Source: Strongylocentrotus purpuratus (Eukaryota; Echinodermata; Echinoidea; Camarodonta; Strongylocentrotidae). From it: 64,000 nt of DNA. Where the stretch lies: positions 6,827,214 through 6,891,213 of the forward strand of contig NW_022145609.1 of assembly GCF_000002235.5 (NCBI RefSeq). The letters run 5' to 3'. The notes beneath the pieces were generated by a model. It had not been told where the DNA came from and did not search any database. It worked only from the letters and a program-made list of their open reading frames with translations. Shown piece after piece: positions 1-11,422 of this stretch (its first letter is position 1; the number at the start of each line of letters is the position of its first letter). The position numbers and the translations under genes were made by a program.

Positions 1-19
1 TCATGAAAAAAGGTACAAC

Positions 20-3000
20 TTAAAGCTCCAGTAGCTCCAGTTTCTTGGAATGGAAACGTTGCTCCAGCTCCAGGATCTCCATTCTCTTTTCGTGCTCACG
101 GTTAAGGTGCTGGACCTTCAGATCATGCTCTTTCTGAGCAAAATCTAAAAGTGAGGCATCAAACGAGATGGATGGGTTCGGTGCAGGAGACGGTGTCCTG
201 GTTCTTGGTCTCTTGGTCCTTGAACATTTGGAAATATAACACAAAATGTGTTGCAGAATATGATATATAATTCAAATAAATTATTCTTTATCTTACTATT
301 AATTATTAATAAATTATAATATATATAATTTTCTACTTGAATCTTATTTAGAGTTATTTATTTCCCCATTTGATCAAGATAATATTCATGAGGATTTGTT
401 TGAAAGAAATAGACACATTACAGTACATGTAAATCACTACCTTTCAGTCGGTAGGGGTGTGTGAGTGGTAGATGAGCTGGTTGATGCCTGTGATCTATGA
501 GATAAGCTTGTTGAAGGCTTTGAGGGCTGAAGGCTGCTGGTGGATGGATTAGATGAAGAAGATATGCTGGTGGATGGATGCGTGATGATAGGGTCATCCG
601 TGGGATCACTGAGCTGGAGGAGTGTCATGTCATGATTGCTTTCAATGCCATCCATGCTATAATCGTGAATAGAAACAATATATGTATTTAGAGAATTTCA
701 TAAAAATACATGTACTCCTATTTTGATAATTTCATCTTGTCCCTCGTTCTTTCGTGTCTCCCTAATGTAGCTTGATCTTCAGAGTAGTTGCTACCGGCCG
801 TGTCAGACACGTTGCCCCGGGGTGCGAGATAGGACTCTTGTAGCGTGCCCCCATTTAAAACTTGTCCCTATTTAGTTATTTAGGCCTATCCTTATTCTTT
901 ATATGAAAACCTTAGAACATGAATAATACAATTCAGAATGCATGTATAGCCTATTTGTCTTTGGATGTCCAAGCTGCTTTGAAATATGGCATTTGTTTCA
1001 ATTTTGAAACGTTATCTTTGCTTTCATCACTGTTTTAAATGAATTTTCCAACTTATGTGATTTTTAATGATAAAGTTGGTCTTCAGACAGTTCATCTCAA
1101 GTGATCTGTGTATATAAATTGTATTTAATGCCTTTTGTAATAAATAGAAAACAACAAACAACACCCTGGAAGCTGTTACTTAAATTTAGAAAATGCTGTC
1201 AAATTCCAGACCCCCCCCCCACGCCACCACCCCCCCCCCCCTTCTCCTTTTATTTGATTCCCCTGGATGGTCGTGGAAAGTAGGTCCATGGTTTCATGCC
1301 TAATACCGTCAATGGGCGTCAGTTAATTCATGAATCGATCAATCTTAAAGTAAGTTAGGCTTAATTTTGAGACTCATTTCTGTTGAATAATCAAACTTTG
1401 ATTCAACTGATTATTGAGATACGAACATTAATAATAAAGATAGATCTATGTATAATTAACATTTTATGGAATTTTCATTTTCATAATTGGAACAAATCGT
1501 GTAATTGCAAAAACGACATTTTGTAGTAACAAATCAAAATTCAACTTTACTTTAAGGTACGAGGGCTCGAAGTCAAACTAATAAGCGCGAACGACCTAAA
1601 GCACTACTTCGTACAGCTCTGACATACAAAAAAGGACATAGGCTAGGTCTATCTTCAGACTTCTTTTATCATGATATTTATTCGTGTACAGCACAATAAT
1701 TATATACATGTAGAGAAGGTAAGACTCTTAAATTACGTGTTTATTCATTTTCTTTTCTTATGCTTTGATTAGACAGGGTAGATTCAGGTGAACTTTAACT
1801 CGATAGTTAATTAATTATCCCCGTCACGAAGCATGCGAGAGTTCAGCTCGGCTTCATCATGCACCAAGTTAAGCTCTTCGTCCAGGGTCCGCTTCGCCCA
1901 GGCCTTGGCTAGGCTAGCTCCCCGTACGACTACGAGAACGTAACTAGCGCGCTTTTTTGAATCGCATAAATTCACGAGCAGACTACACAAATGAAACGAA
2001 GAATTCCTGTTGAAAGTTTACTCGGCATTGGGCCATTATTAGAATAGACACAAATATTTATGAAAAACAATCATTTTATGTCACTGATTTATGTTTATCT
2101 AGATCTAGACTCTAGTCTAGTGGCTGTAGGCCTAGTGCAGTATGATCGGGTAATCAGTGACAAAACTAGTTGTGGCAATAAATATTAACTTGTAGGCCTA
2201 GACTAGATCTAATTGTATTCTGTCTCTAGATCTAGTCTAGACCGAATTTCCGTCTCTTTCGTTCGTTAGCCTCTTATTGGGGTAGGGTCGGCTGGCTCTC
2301 TCTTTAGAGACGGAAACCGTCTAATCACATGTTCTTGCTAACGCCACGACCAAGTCTGGTCGTAGCGTTTTGCCCCCAAAATCCCCCAAAATGTCATTTT
2401 ACCTCATGCATTGATTATTTAAAATTAGGAGAAGGTTTTACTACCTCGGTTCCACTTACCAACTTGACTGTATAATGCGTTTAATGGTCCCTTTTCTTGT
2501 CCTTTTCAATGTATTGAAAAGGACATGCATGGAAATCAATGTGCACGAGCTACGAGTTCGTAATGACGTTATCACAGCATCTCCTTCATAATCATTTTTG
2601 CCTTGCGCACAGACTAGAAGGGATGAGATTTAGATAAATAAAAAACAACAACATACGCACGAAGACTACGGAACACCACTGCATGACTTTCAACACGGCT
2701 GTCAATTTAGACCCGTAATTTCCTGAAAAGGGACCATTAAACGCATACAGTCAAGTTGGTAAGTGGAACCGAAGTGGAAACTTACAGTTTAATCATTCAG
2801 CTCTTGATTATTTCACTTACCCAAAAGAACTGCAGGTAAATTCCTGGCTTTCCCCTGCTAGGTAACGCAATGCCGTCACTGCCTCATTGTTGGCAGTGAT
2901 CTCTGCATCACAATCAAAATTGTTATGGATTTGTCTGAAATCCTGGGGAATCAAATTGTGAATGAAGGTAGTTATGGCTGAAGGAGATTTGGGAGCTGGC

Positions 3001-3290
3001 CCTCCCCCTGTTAACCTCCTTCCCGAACTCCATACGCTCCACTCGTTCTTAGCCACCAGCTTCATGCGCTTCCACTGCTCCTTGAGCTCTTTTAACTCTC
3101 TCTTATTTCCATAGCGAGCCTGGAACATTAGGTGGATGCGGCTCCACTCATTGTTCTTTGCCACGTTGGCCTCGTAGTCATTCTTTTTGTTCTCTATCAC
3201 CTCCACACTTTCAGCTAATAGTTCCAGAAGATAGTGTTTCTCTGTTACTTCCCAATTCGCCTTTCTCTGCTTCTTGCTCGACTCTGCCAT
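20..3290 (-). CDS. Myb/SANT-like DNA-binding protein with C-terminal coiled coil, three exons
   Basis: Three minus-strand exons join in frame: 3290-2821, 656-441 and 218-20. The donors read GG|GTAAGTG and AAAG|GTAGTG; the acceptors end TATAG and TTCAAG. Both introns (2164 and 222 bp) split a codon after its second base. The product is 294 residues. Residues 10-85 look like a Myb/SANT trihelix (Myb_DNA-bind_5 type) with tryptophans at 13, 49 and 73, followed by the TGGGPAP stretch common after this domain. Exon 2 is Ser/Thr/Pro-rich low-complexity sequence. Exon 3 has a basic TKRPRTRT patch, then a charged Glu/Leu-rich coiled coil to the stop. Proteins of this kind are nuclear DNA binders, either host regulators or partners encoded by Harbinger transposons. 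No Harbinger transposase is seen nearby, so a host gene or domesticated copy is likely. Splicing is inferred from sequence only. Confidence 0.72.
657..2440 (-). other. Intron 1 of the Myb/SANT-like gene, mostly without features
   Basis: This is most of the 2164 bp first intron. It holds a C-rich tract at 1210-1241, short TCTAGATC-rich palindromic stretches near 2100-2250, and an inverted pair (TTTCCGTCTC with GAGACGGAAA) at about 2247-2315. I see no coding exon or RNA gene in it. Confidence 0.5.
1210..1241. repeat. C-rich simple repeat
   Basis: Two runs of ten or more C separated by a short ACGCCACCA stretch. Low complexity only; open frames across it give poly-Pro and are not genes. Confidence 0.8.
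2441..2777. mobile_element. MITE-like non-autonomous DNA transposon
   Basis: Inverted terminal repeats of about 50 bp lie at 2441-2496 and 2725-2777. They match almost base for base (core TCGGTTCCACTTACCAAC) apart from a 2-base indel. The interior of about 230 bp has no coding capacity and includes a small hairpin (CCTTTTCAA with TTGAAAAGG) near 2500. The superfamily is not clear because no convincing target duplication is seen. The right end lies about 43 bp downstream, in the sense of transcription, of the exon 1 donor of the Myb/SANT-like gene. Confidence 0.72.
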
Positions 3291-3451
3291 TTTAAGAATC
3301 CTGTCTAGACTTTACTGCAGACTTAGTGCAATGCAAGCTAGTGCAGTTGCCCAGGTACGGTGCAGGGGGATGCAGCAAGCTAGCAGCTACCCTGGAAGAT
3401 GGGTGAGCTGTACTGAGCATGTGCAGTAGAAGCAGACTACATCTCCATGAT

Positions 3452-3620
3452 AGTTAAACCTTGGCCTAACTTTAAACCTGGGTTTTAGACTTAAACCTGG
3501 GTTTAACTAAACCTGGCTTTCAGAAACTGAAATGATACTTAGACCTGAAGTCTGGCTTAGTTAAACCTGGGTTTAAAGTTAAACCTGGGTTTAACTAAAC
3601 CTGACTTCAGAATACGGGCC
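3452..3620. repeat. Palindromic TAAACCTGGGTTTA repeat, probable MITE remnant
   Basis: The stretch contains five or so interlocking copies of TTAAACCTGG and its complement, and ends with CTTCAGAATACGGGCC at 3605-3620. The immediate neighbour is a broken 5' piece of a Helitron-like copy, so the edge at 3620 looks like an insertion or deletion junction. The opposite end is not sharply defined. Confidence 0.5.
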
Positions 3621-3794
3621 AATGGGTTTATCCGTTCTTGAGATTTCTTGCGAACAAAATCGAGGAAGAATAATAACTAGAAATTTAATTCGTCATGGGG
3701 ACGAATTAGGTGGTCTGTCTTCAATTCCTATGTTCATGCTCATCTTTAATTCAATATTTACTATATTGAAAAAGGTGGAAGTTATATAGACATG

Positions 3795-3895
3795 TAAAGA
3801 ATGATGAACATGATGATGATCATGATGATGATGATCTTGATAGTTATGGTGATGACGATGATGATGATCATGGTGATGTTGATGATCATTATCAA
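3795..3895. repeat. (GAT/CAT)n simple repeat
   Basis: Imperfect GATGAT and ATCATGAT runs. The same tract recurs in other copies at about 11225-11310, 32037-32100 and 57026-57085, so it is part of the body of the family and not an independent locus. Confidence 0.75.
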
Positions 3896-4224
3896 CAGAC
3901 CATTGATGACATCTGATTGAAAAAATGAGGGGACATTTAGATAGCGTATAGTCTCAGCTACAACATACTCAAAAATCAACAAAAATCAAGCTGAAATAAC
4001 GGCGATATTGCTCGCAATAGACATGAATGTAGAATCCAGATTTGAGAAAAAGTCATCTCCCTTAAGGATTACACGCAAAAACTAATGGATCAAGTGATAA
4101 TAGGGTAATAATAAAGTAAATATGGTTGTTTATTACATTATTTGCGATTGTACGTGTTTTAATATTCAACGGAGATGGTAGAGTGAAGGTCAAAAAGAAA
4201 AAAAAGTGAAGAAAAAAAATTGTT

Positions 4225-4298
4225 GGAGACGCCCGGACTCGAACCAGGGACCTCGAGGTCGGAAGTCAAGTGCGTTACCGATATACCAAAACATTTCC
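4225..4298 (-). repeat. tRNA-like module in element A
   Basis: A 74 nt stretch with an intact B box (GGTTCGAGTCC), an A-box-like segment (TGGTATATCGGTAACG) and a near-complete 7 bp acceptor stem between its two ends. The T stem pairs. The anticodon arm can pair only with a 9-base loop, so a working tRNA is unlikely. It recurs at the same place in other copies of the family. Confidence 0.6.
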
Positions 4299-5646
4299 AT
4301 AGAGATTACACGTAAACGGAAAATAGATTTCACAAATCCGACTTTGTAAGTGAAATATGAGCATGATCCCGGCATCTGATCGAAAAATAAAGGGCACACT
4401 TACGATAGCTTATTGTCTTAGCTACAACATACTCAAAGCTCAGCGAAAACAAAGCTAAAACGACGGAGATATTGCTCGCAAAAGACAGGATGTAGAATCC
4501 AGTTTTGAGAAAAAGTCATGTCCCATAGAGAAGACACGCAAAATGTGAAAAATTGACATGCCATCTTTAATCGCAAAAATACGCCATGATACCTTTGTCA
4601 AAATGAAATTTTGTGTAGACTGCATTTGTAGCGAATTGTCTCAGCTAGATCATATCAAAATTTGGAAGAAAATCGATCAATATTTACAGAGATACAGTCA
4701 ATTTTCAAGAAATATACTGACGTCATAATATGCAAATTGAAATTTTGAGTTGGAAGGCCATTATGAGGACGTCATGAGTTAATTGAGGGTCAAATGAGAC
4801 ATGAAATCATATCTCCAATTCATACTCTATCAAAATATGGAAAAAAATTGGGTTCACCTTCCATCCTAAAGCGCTACAATGGATTTTGTATAGGCATGTT
4901 TTTTGCCCATGTATGCTATGTATTACAAGAGCTCGCACACACGGAAATTATCTTAAACGGACGCTCATTCTGTTATTAATGGTCAGAAAAAGGTGAACAA
5001 GGTATCAAAATGCTTGAAAAAATGTGCCAAGTATGATGACAGAGAAAAATTGGCGATTCTATGTTGAAAAATACCAGTACGCGCGAAAACGTGCGCGCAT
5101 GCGCGTGTGCGCGTTTTTTTGCAAAATGCTTAAAATGGCCTGAAACGTATGCAAAATGAATTTGAGACGATTTTGAGCATTTTTATTTTTTGCGCGCGCG
5201 CTGACGCGCGGACGTACGCATGCGCGCGCGTTCTTTGACCTGAAATTTACCGGACGGATATTGACCTTAATCATGATAAATATTAATAAGAAATGCCTTT
5301 CCGTTATGAAGATATGATCATGAATTGAAAGTACCAAAAAAAATACAAAATGGCGCCTGGATGACGTCATGAAAATTTGATGACCTTGAAAATGTTCCTG
5401 TCACGTCTTATGGCAATGACCTATGACTGTGCCAAAATTTAACAAAATTGACTGAACTGATCTTGAGTTATCCTGTACACAAAAAAGTGGGGGGAAATAA
5501 AAATAAATAATAAATAATAAAGAAAATTCTGACGAAAACAATAGGTGATCTGTCGATTTCGACAGACCACCTAATAATTTTTTGTGAATAATAAAAATCT
5601 TGACGAAATCAATAGTTGATACGTATACTTCGTACGTATCACCTAA

Positions 5647-8600
5647 TAATTTCTTCAAAATTTGCAATTTCAACTTTCGATTGAAAATTCCGACATGATC
5701 CCAACATCTGATTAAAAAACAAAGTACAACGTTTTGATAGCCCATGGCCTCAGCTATAACATACCCAAATTTGGGAGAAAACAGAGCACACATAAGATAG
5801 ATAGTGCTCAAAGATGAATGTCATGTAGATTCATGATGTGAACAAAATTCACCTTCCATAGACATAACACGCAAATTAAGAAAATTCTGACATGTGGCCT
5901 TTAATCGAAGTTTGTACTATGATGACGTCATTAAAATGAAAATTAATGTGTATTGATCTTGTGGACAATTGCCTCGACTACAACATATTTAAATCTAGAG
6001 GAGAATCGATAAATATATCGAGAGAAATACATTACATTTTCCATAAATATAGTGACGTCATAATATGCATTTTCAGGTGGGCTGTATCTAATACAGACCA
6101 CCTTATATTTTTGTTAAAATCGCCTTTATTTATCAGGTGGGCTGTATCTAGTACAGACCACCTTATATTTTTGTTAAAATCGCCTTTATTATTTTTATTT
6201 ATTTATTTATTTTTCTTATTTCGACCCACTTTTTTGTTAGCAAGATAACTTAAAAATGGTTGAATGAAATACCTTGAAATTTGGCACATGTATAGGCATA
6301 TGGAGAAAACACAGTAAGGTTTTCAACCTTGACCTTGACTGATGACGTCATCTAGGCGCCATTTTGTGAAATTTTCTGAAAATAAACTCATGATCATATC
6401 TTCATAACCAAAAGGTATTTCTCATTCATATTTATTATGATCAAGGTCAATATCAGTCCAGTCAATTTCAGGTCAAAAAACGCGCGCGTGCGCGTACGTC
6501 CGCGCGTCAATGCGCGCGCAAAATTTTTAAATGCTCAAAATCGTCTCCAATTTATTTTGCATACGTTTCAGGTCATTTTAAGCATTTTATAAAAAATCGC
6601 GCGTACGAGCATGCGCGCGCGTTTTCGCGCGTAACACCATTAAAAAACATAGAATCGCCCTTTTTTTTTCTTTCATGATATTTCTCATATTTTTTCAAGG
6701 AATTTGATTCCATGTTTATCTCTTTATGACCATTATTAACAAGATGAGCGTAAATTCAAGATAAATGTCAGTGCGCGCGAGGTCTTTTAATACATAGCAT
6801 ATATGGATAAAAACATGCCTATACAAAATCCGTTATAGCTCTTTGGAATGCACCGGGATCCTCAATTTTTTTTCATATTAAGATAGAGTATGAGTCGGAA
6901 ATATGATTCCATGTCTCATTTGGCCATTAAGTGTATCGTGACATCATCACAATGGCCTTGGAACTCAAAATACGAATTTGCATATTATGACGTCAGCATA
7001 TTTATGTAAAATTGATTGTATCTCTGTAAATATTGATCAATTTTCTTCAAAATTTCGATATGTTGTAGCTAAGACAATTCTCTACAAGCGCAGTAATAAC
7101 CATTTTTCATTTTGATGACGTCATCATAGTGAAAATTTTGATTAAAGGCCTCATGTCAAAAACTTCATAATTTGCGTGTTATGCCTATAGAAGGTGAATT
7201 TAGTTCACGTTATGAATCTACATGATATTGTCTTTTAAGCATTTGTAAGCAGTATGTCGCTTATTTTTGCTCTATTTTGTCTCAAATGTTAGTTGACCAG
7301 CCCACCTATACTTGTTCCAAACAAGTATTATATGTCTAGTTATTTATTTATTTTTCTTATTTCGACCCACTTTTTGTTAGCAAGATAACATAAAAAAAGC
7401 TTAATCAAATAACTTGAAATTTGGCACACATATGTAAAGGCATATATGGAGAAAACACAGTAAGGTTTTCAACCTTGACCTTGACTGATGACGTCATCTA
7501 GGCGCCATTTTGTGAAATTTTCTGAAAATAAACTCTTGATCATATCTTCATAACCAAAAGTTATTTCTCATTCATATTTATCATGATTAAGGTCAATATC
7601 AGTCCAATCAATTTCAGGTCAAAAAACGCGCGCGTGCGCGTACGTCCGCGCGTCAGTGCGCGCGCAAAATTTTTAAATGCTCAAAATCGTCTCAAATTTT
7701 TTGTGCATACGTTTCAGGTCATTTTAAGCATTTTATAAAAAATCGCGCGTACGAGCATGCGCGCGCGTTTTCGCGCGTAACACCATTACAAAACATAGAA
7801 TCGCCATTTTTTTTTCTTTCATGATATTTCTCATATTTTTTCAAGGAATTTGATACCATGTTTATCTCTTTATGACCATTATGAACAAGATGAGCGTAAA
7901 TTCAAGATAAATGTCAGTGCGCGCGAGCTCTTTTAATACATAGCATATATGGGCAAAAACATGCCTATACAAAATCCGTTATAGCTCTTTGGAATGCACC
8001 GGGATCCTCAATTATTTTTCATATTTAGATAGAGTATGAGTCGGAAATATGATTTCATGTCTCATTTGGCTATTAAAAATATTTTGACATCATCATAATG
8101 GCCTTCGAACTAAAAATAGGAATTTGCATATTATGACGTCAGCATATTTATGGAGAATTGATTGTATCTCTGTATATATTAATCGATTTTCTTCAAAATT
8201 TCGATATGTTGTAGCTAAGATAATTCTCTACAAGTTCAAGAATAACCATTTTTTATTTTGATGACGTCATCAGAGTGAAAATTTCGATTAAAGGCTTCAT
8301 GTCAGAAATTTCACAATTTGCGTGTTATGACTATAGAAGGTGAATTTCGTTTACGTTATGAATCTACATGATATTGTTTATTACAAATTTATAAGCAGTT
8401 TCTCGCTTATTTTTGCTCTATTTTGTTTTCAAATTTTAGTTGACCAGCCCACCTATACTTGTTCCAAACAAGTATTATATGTCTAGTTGTATTTTGACTT
8501 CCAAGGCCATTATGATGACGTCAAGATGAACTTAAAGTCCAAATGAGATATGAAATCATATCTCTGACTCATACTCTATCTAAATATGGACAAAAAATAG

Positions 8601-9296
8601 GCACTCCTTATTCATCTCAATGGACTTTTTATGGGCATGTTTTTGCCCATATATGCTATGTAATACAAAAATCGCGCGTACGGACGGTTATCTTGAACGG
8701 ACGCTCATTCCCTTATTAATAGTGATAAAGAAATAAACATGGTATCAAATTGTTCGTAAAAATATGAGGAATGTTCTGTGGGAATTATTTTTCGTTCGGC
8801 CGTGACGAACGAAAACGTGCAAAAATGCGTGTTTTGCGTGATTTTTTATGAAATGCTAACAATAGCCTGAAACGTATGCAAAAAAAATTTAAGAAGATTT
8901 TAAGCAATTTAAAATTTTACGCGCGCATTTACGCGTGCACGTAAGCGTACGCGCATTTTTGCGCGCATTTATTGATCGGAAATTGACCAGACCAATATTG
9001 ACCTTGATCGTGATAAATATGAATGAGAAATTGCTTTCTGTTATGAAGTTATGGTCATGAGTTGATTTTCACAAAATGGCGCCTAGATGACGTCATGATG
9101 ACCTTGAGTCACTGAAAAGTCACGCAGTACTAAGTTAGACCGGGATCCATCATCATAGCAAGTTTCATGACAATGGGTTTATCCGTTCTTGAGATTTCTT
9201 GCGAACAAAATCGAGGAAGAATAATAATAATTTTTTGTGAATAATAAAAATCTTGAAATCAATAGTTGATACGTATACTTCGTACGTATCACCTAA
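5647..9296 (-). mobile_element. Helitron-like monomer M1, split by a plus-strand insertion
   Basis: The minus-strand 5' palindrome (TTAGGTGATACGTACG) starts at 9296. The body runs to 8487, is interrupted by 6074-8486, resumes at 6073 and ends at 5647, where another 5' palindrome (5646-5608) follows. The two parts add up to 1237 bp, almost the same as the 1234 and 1246 bp monomers at 50005-52484. It has TGACGTCA sites and CG-alternating blocks and no coding capacity. Confidence 0.6.
6074..8486 (+). mobile_element. Helitron-like element B, a nested or tandem pair
   Basis: It starts TCAGGTGGGCTGTA. Two 61 bp copies of the 5' module (palindrome plus TTATATTTTTGTTAAAATCG) lie at 6074-6134 and 6135-6195. 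The first body ends at 7339 and the second at 8486, each with CAGCCCACCT, a hairpin (ATACTTGTT with AACAAGTAT), TATATGT and CTAG. The bodies are very similar. The second body lacks its own palindrome and starts TTATTTATT. The flanks at 6073 and 8487 rejoin into an intact M1 sequence without duplication. The structure fits one element inserted into the T-rich tract behind the 5' palindrome of the other. Confidence 0.68.
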
Positions 9297-9589
9297 TAAT
9301 TAGGTGATACGTATGAAATATACGTATCACCTTTTGATTTCAAGATTTTCTTTATAAGGTGATACGTAACGAAGTCTACGTATCACCTTTTGATTTCGTC
9401 AAGATTTTTATTAGGTGATACGTAACGAAGTCTACGTATCACCTTTTGATTTCGTCAAGATTTTTCTTTATTATTTATTTATTTATTTTTAGGTGATACG
9501 TATGAAATATACGTATCACCTTTTGATTTCGTCAAGATTTTCTTTATTATTTTTATTAGGTGATACGTAACGAAGTCTACGTATCACCT
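9265..9589. repeat. Ladder of six 5' palindromes
   Basis: One minus-oriented copy (9265-9296) and five plus-oriented copies (9302-9332, 9357-9388, 9413-9444, 9491-9521, 9558-9589) of the hairpin whose arms are AGGTGATACGTA and TACGTATCACCT. Each plus copy is followed by TTGATTTCGTCAAGATTT or a close variant and a T-rich tract. Spacing is 55 to 78 bp. These are the 5' ends of Helitron-like copies without their bodies. Confidence 0.8.
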
Positions 9590-11422
9590 ATTGTTTTCGT
9601 CAGAATTTTCTTTCTTTATTTATTTATTTATTATTTATTTTTATTTCTCCCCGTTTTTTGTTCATCGGTTAACTCAAGATCGGTTGTGTTAATTTCTTTC
9701 AATTTTGACACAGTCATAGGTCATTGTCATAAGACGTGACAGTAACCTTTTCAAGGTCATCAGGTCATCGTGACGTCATCCAGGCGCCATTTTGTGAAAT
9801 CACGTTATCCATCATATCTTCATGATGCATAAGCAAAGGTCATTCATATTCATATCACATATACTTCAGGTCAAGGGTCAACAAGTCATGTCATAAAAGG
9901 TCACATAAAGGTCATGACGCGCACGTCAAAATTTTAAAATGCTCAAAATCACTTAACTATCAAACGAGAGTACGAATCAGGTCATTTTAAGCATTTCAAA
10001 ATTTTCCGTCCGTAAGTGTCCCCGCGCGCGTTGCGCGCGCTCACAACGCGTGGAAATGGTTAAATTCAATTTTTTTACATGATTTAGATTCCTCTTACCG
10101 TAAATGACAATTTACATTAATTTCAGTCACTCTTGACCTTTTATAAGGCCGTGAGCGCGCGTCAAAGTTCAAAATCCGCGCGTGCTGCTATGGGCATTAT
10201 AATGCAAATTTGATCAAAAACATCCCATTTTAAAAATCAAAATAGCTCTTCAGATAGTCCATCGACCCCAACTTTTTTTATCATGGTTAGAAAAAGCATG
10301 AGTTGGAAATATGATTTCATGTCTCATTTGACCCTCAATTAACTCATGACGTCATCATAATGGCCTCCAAACTCAAATTTTTAATTTTCATATTATGACG
10401 TCAGCAGATTTTTGGAAAATTGATTGTATCTCTGTAAATGTTGATTATTTTTCTTTCAAATTTTGATATGTTTTACCTGAGAATATTCTCTACAAATGCA
10501 GTTACCACGAAATTTCATTTTGACTAAGGCATCATGGCGTATTTTAAAGATTAAAGGAGGCATGTCAATTTTTCACATTTTGCGTGTATTCTCTATGGGA
10601 CATGACTTTTTCTCAAAACTGGATTCTACATTCCCGTCTTTCGCGAGCAATATCTTCGTCGTTTTATCTTTGTTTACGCTGAGCTTTGAGTATGTTGTAG
10701 CTGAGACAATAAGCTATCACAAGTGTGCCCTTTATTTTTCGATCAGATGCCGAGATCATGCTCATATTTCACTTGCAACGTGGGATTTGAGAATTCCATT
10801 TCTCGTTTACGTGTAATCGCTATGGGAAATGTTTTGGTATATCGGTAACGCACTTGACTTCGGACCTCGAGGTCCCTGGTTCGAGTCCGGGCGTCTCCAA
10901 CAATTTTTTTTTCTTCACTTTTTTTTCTTTTTGACCTTTCACTCTACCATCTCCTTTGAATATTAAAACACGTACAATCGCAAATAATGTAATAAACAAC
11001 CATATTTACTTTATTATTACCTATTATCACTAGATCCATTACTTTTTTGCGTGTAATCCTTATGGGAGATGACTTTTTCTCAAATCTGGATTCTACATTC
11101 TTGTCTTTTGCGAGCAATATCGCCGTTATTTCGGCTTGATTTTTGTTGATTTTTTAGTATGTTGTAGCTGAGACTATATACTATCTAAATGTTCTCTCAT
11201 TTTTTTCAGTCTGTTGTCATCGTGGTCACATCATCATGATCATCATCATCATCATCGTCATCACCATTACTATCAAGATCATCATCATGATCAACACGAT
11301 GATCATCATTGTTTACATGTCTATATAACTTCTCCCTTTCTCAATATAGTAAATATTATAATCTATCATAAGACTTGAAGACAGACCACCTAATTCGTCA
11401 CCATGACGAATTAAATTTCTAG
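9556..11422 (+). mobile_element. Helitron-like copy C with mismatched ends
   Basis: The 5' end carries the TACGTATCACCT palindrome, while the 3' end carries GACAGACCACCT, the hairpin with loop CACCA, AAATTT and CTAG (11419-11422). The body is a plus-strand relative of element A and includes a tRNA-like module and the (GAT)n tract. The ends belong to different subfamilies, so it looks recombinant. Confidence 0.55.
10825..10898 (+). repeat. tRNA-like module in copy C
   Basis: 74 nt with B box GGTTCGAGTCC, an A-box-like segment and a 7 bp acceptor stem with one mismatch (GGAAATG with CGTCTCC). It has the same 9-base anticodon loop as the other copies. Confidence 0.6.

Larger units (their letters stand above)
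3677..5574 (-). mobile_element. Helitron/Helentron-like element A, full length
   Basis: Read on the minus strand it begins TTAGGTGGTCTGTC as the outer arm of a palindrome (partner CGACAGATCACCT). It ends with GACAGACCACCT, a hairpin (AATTCGTC with GACGAATT), AAATTT and CTAG, followed by T. The outer arm and the subterminal 3' repeat are inverse copies. The body has no long coding frame; it carries a tRNA-like module and a (GAT/ATC)n tract. Removing it joins 5575 to 3676 into the uninterrupted 5' region of an older copy, matching 45680-45710, with no target duplication. The rest of that older copy is cut off at 3620. Confidence 0.65.

Noticed and set aside
3782-3982. Ile-rich frame on the minus strand
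   Set aside because: It translates the (GAT/ATC)n tract.
5059-5370. Arg/Ala-rich frames across the CG-alternating blocks (also at 11709, 13692, 19317, 20765, 30360, 57645)
   Set aside because: They are by-products of GCGCGC-type sequence in a non-coding repeat and vary in frame between copies.
9265-9589. Regularly spaced repeats resembling a CRISPR array
   Set aside because: The repeats are hairpin 5' ends of transposons with T-rich spacers of uneven length in animal DNA.
10496-10816. A 75-106 codon open frame (with FSMGHDFFSKLDST) repeated at 10496, 12304, 49234 and 56300
   Set aside because: It recurs only because the repeat body recurs. The equivalent stretches near 14380 and 31000 are interrupted, codon use is AT-biased without a domain, and the same DNA in other copies carries indels.
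10825-10898. A functional tRNA gene
   Set aside because: The anticodon arm has a 9-base loop, the acceptor stem is imperfect in most copies and the module is embedded in a repeat.
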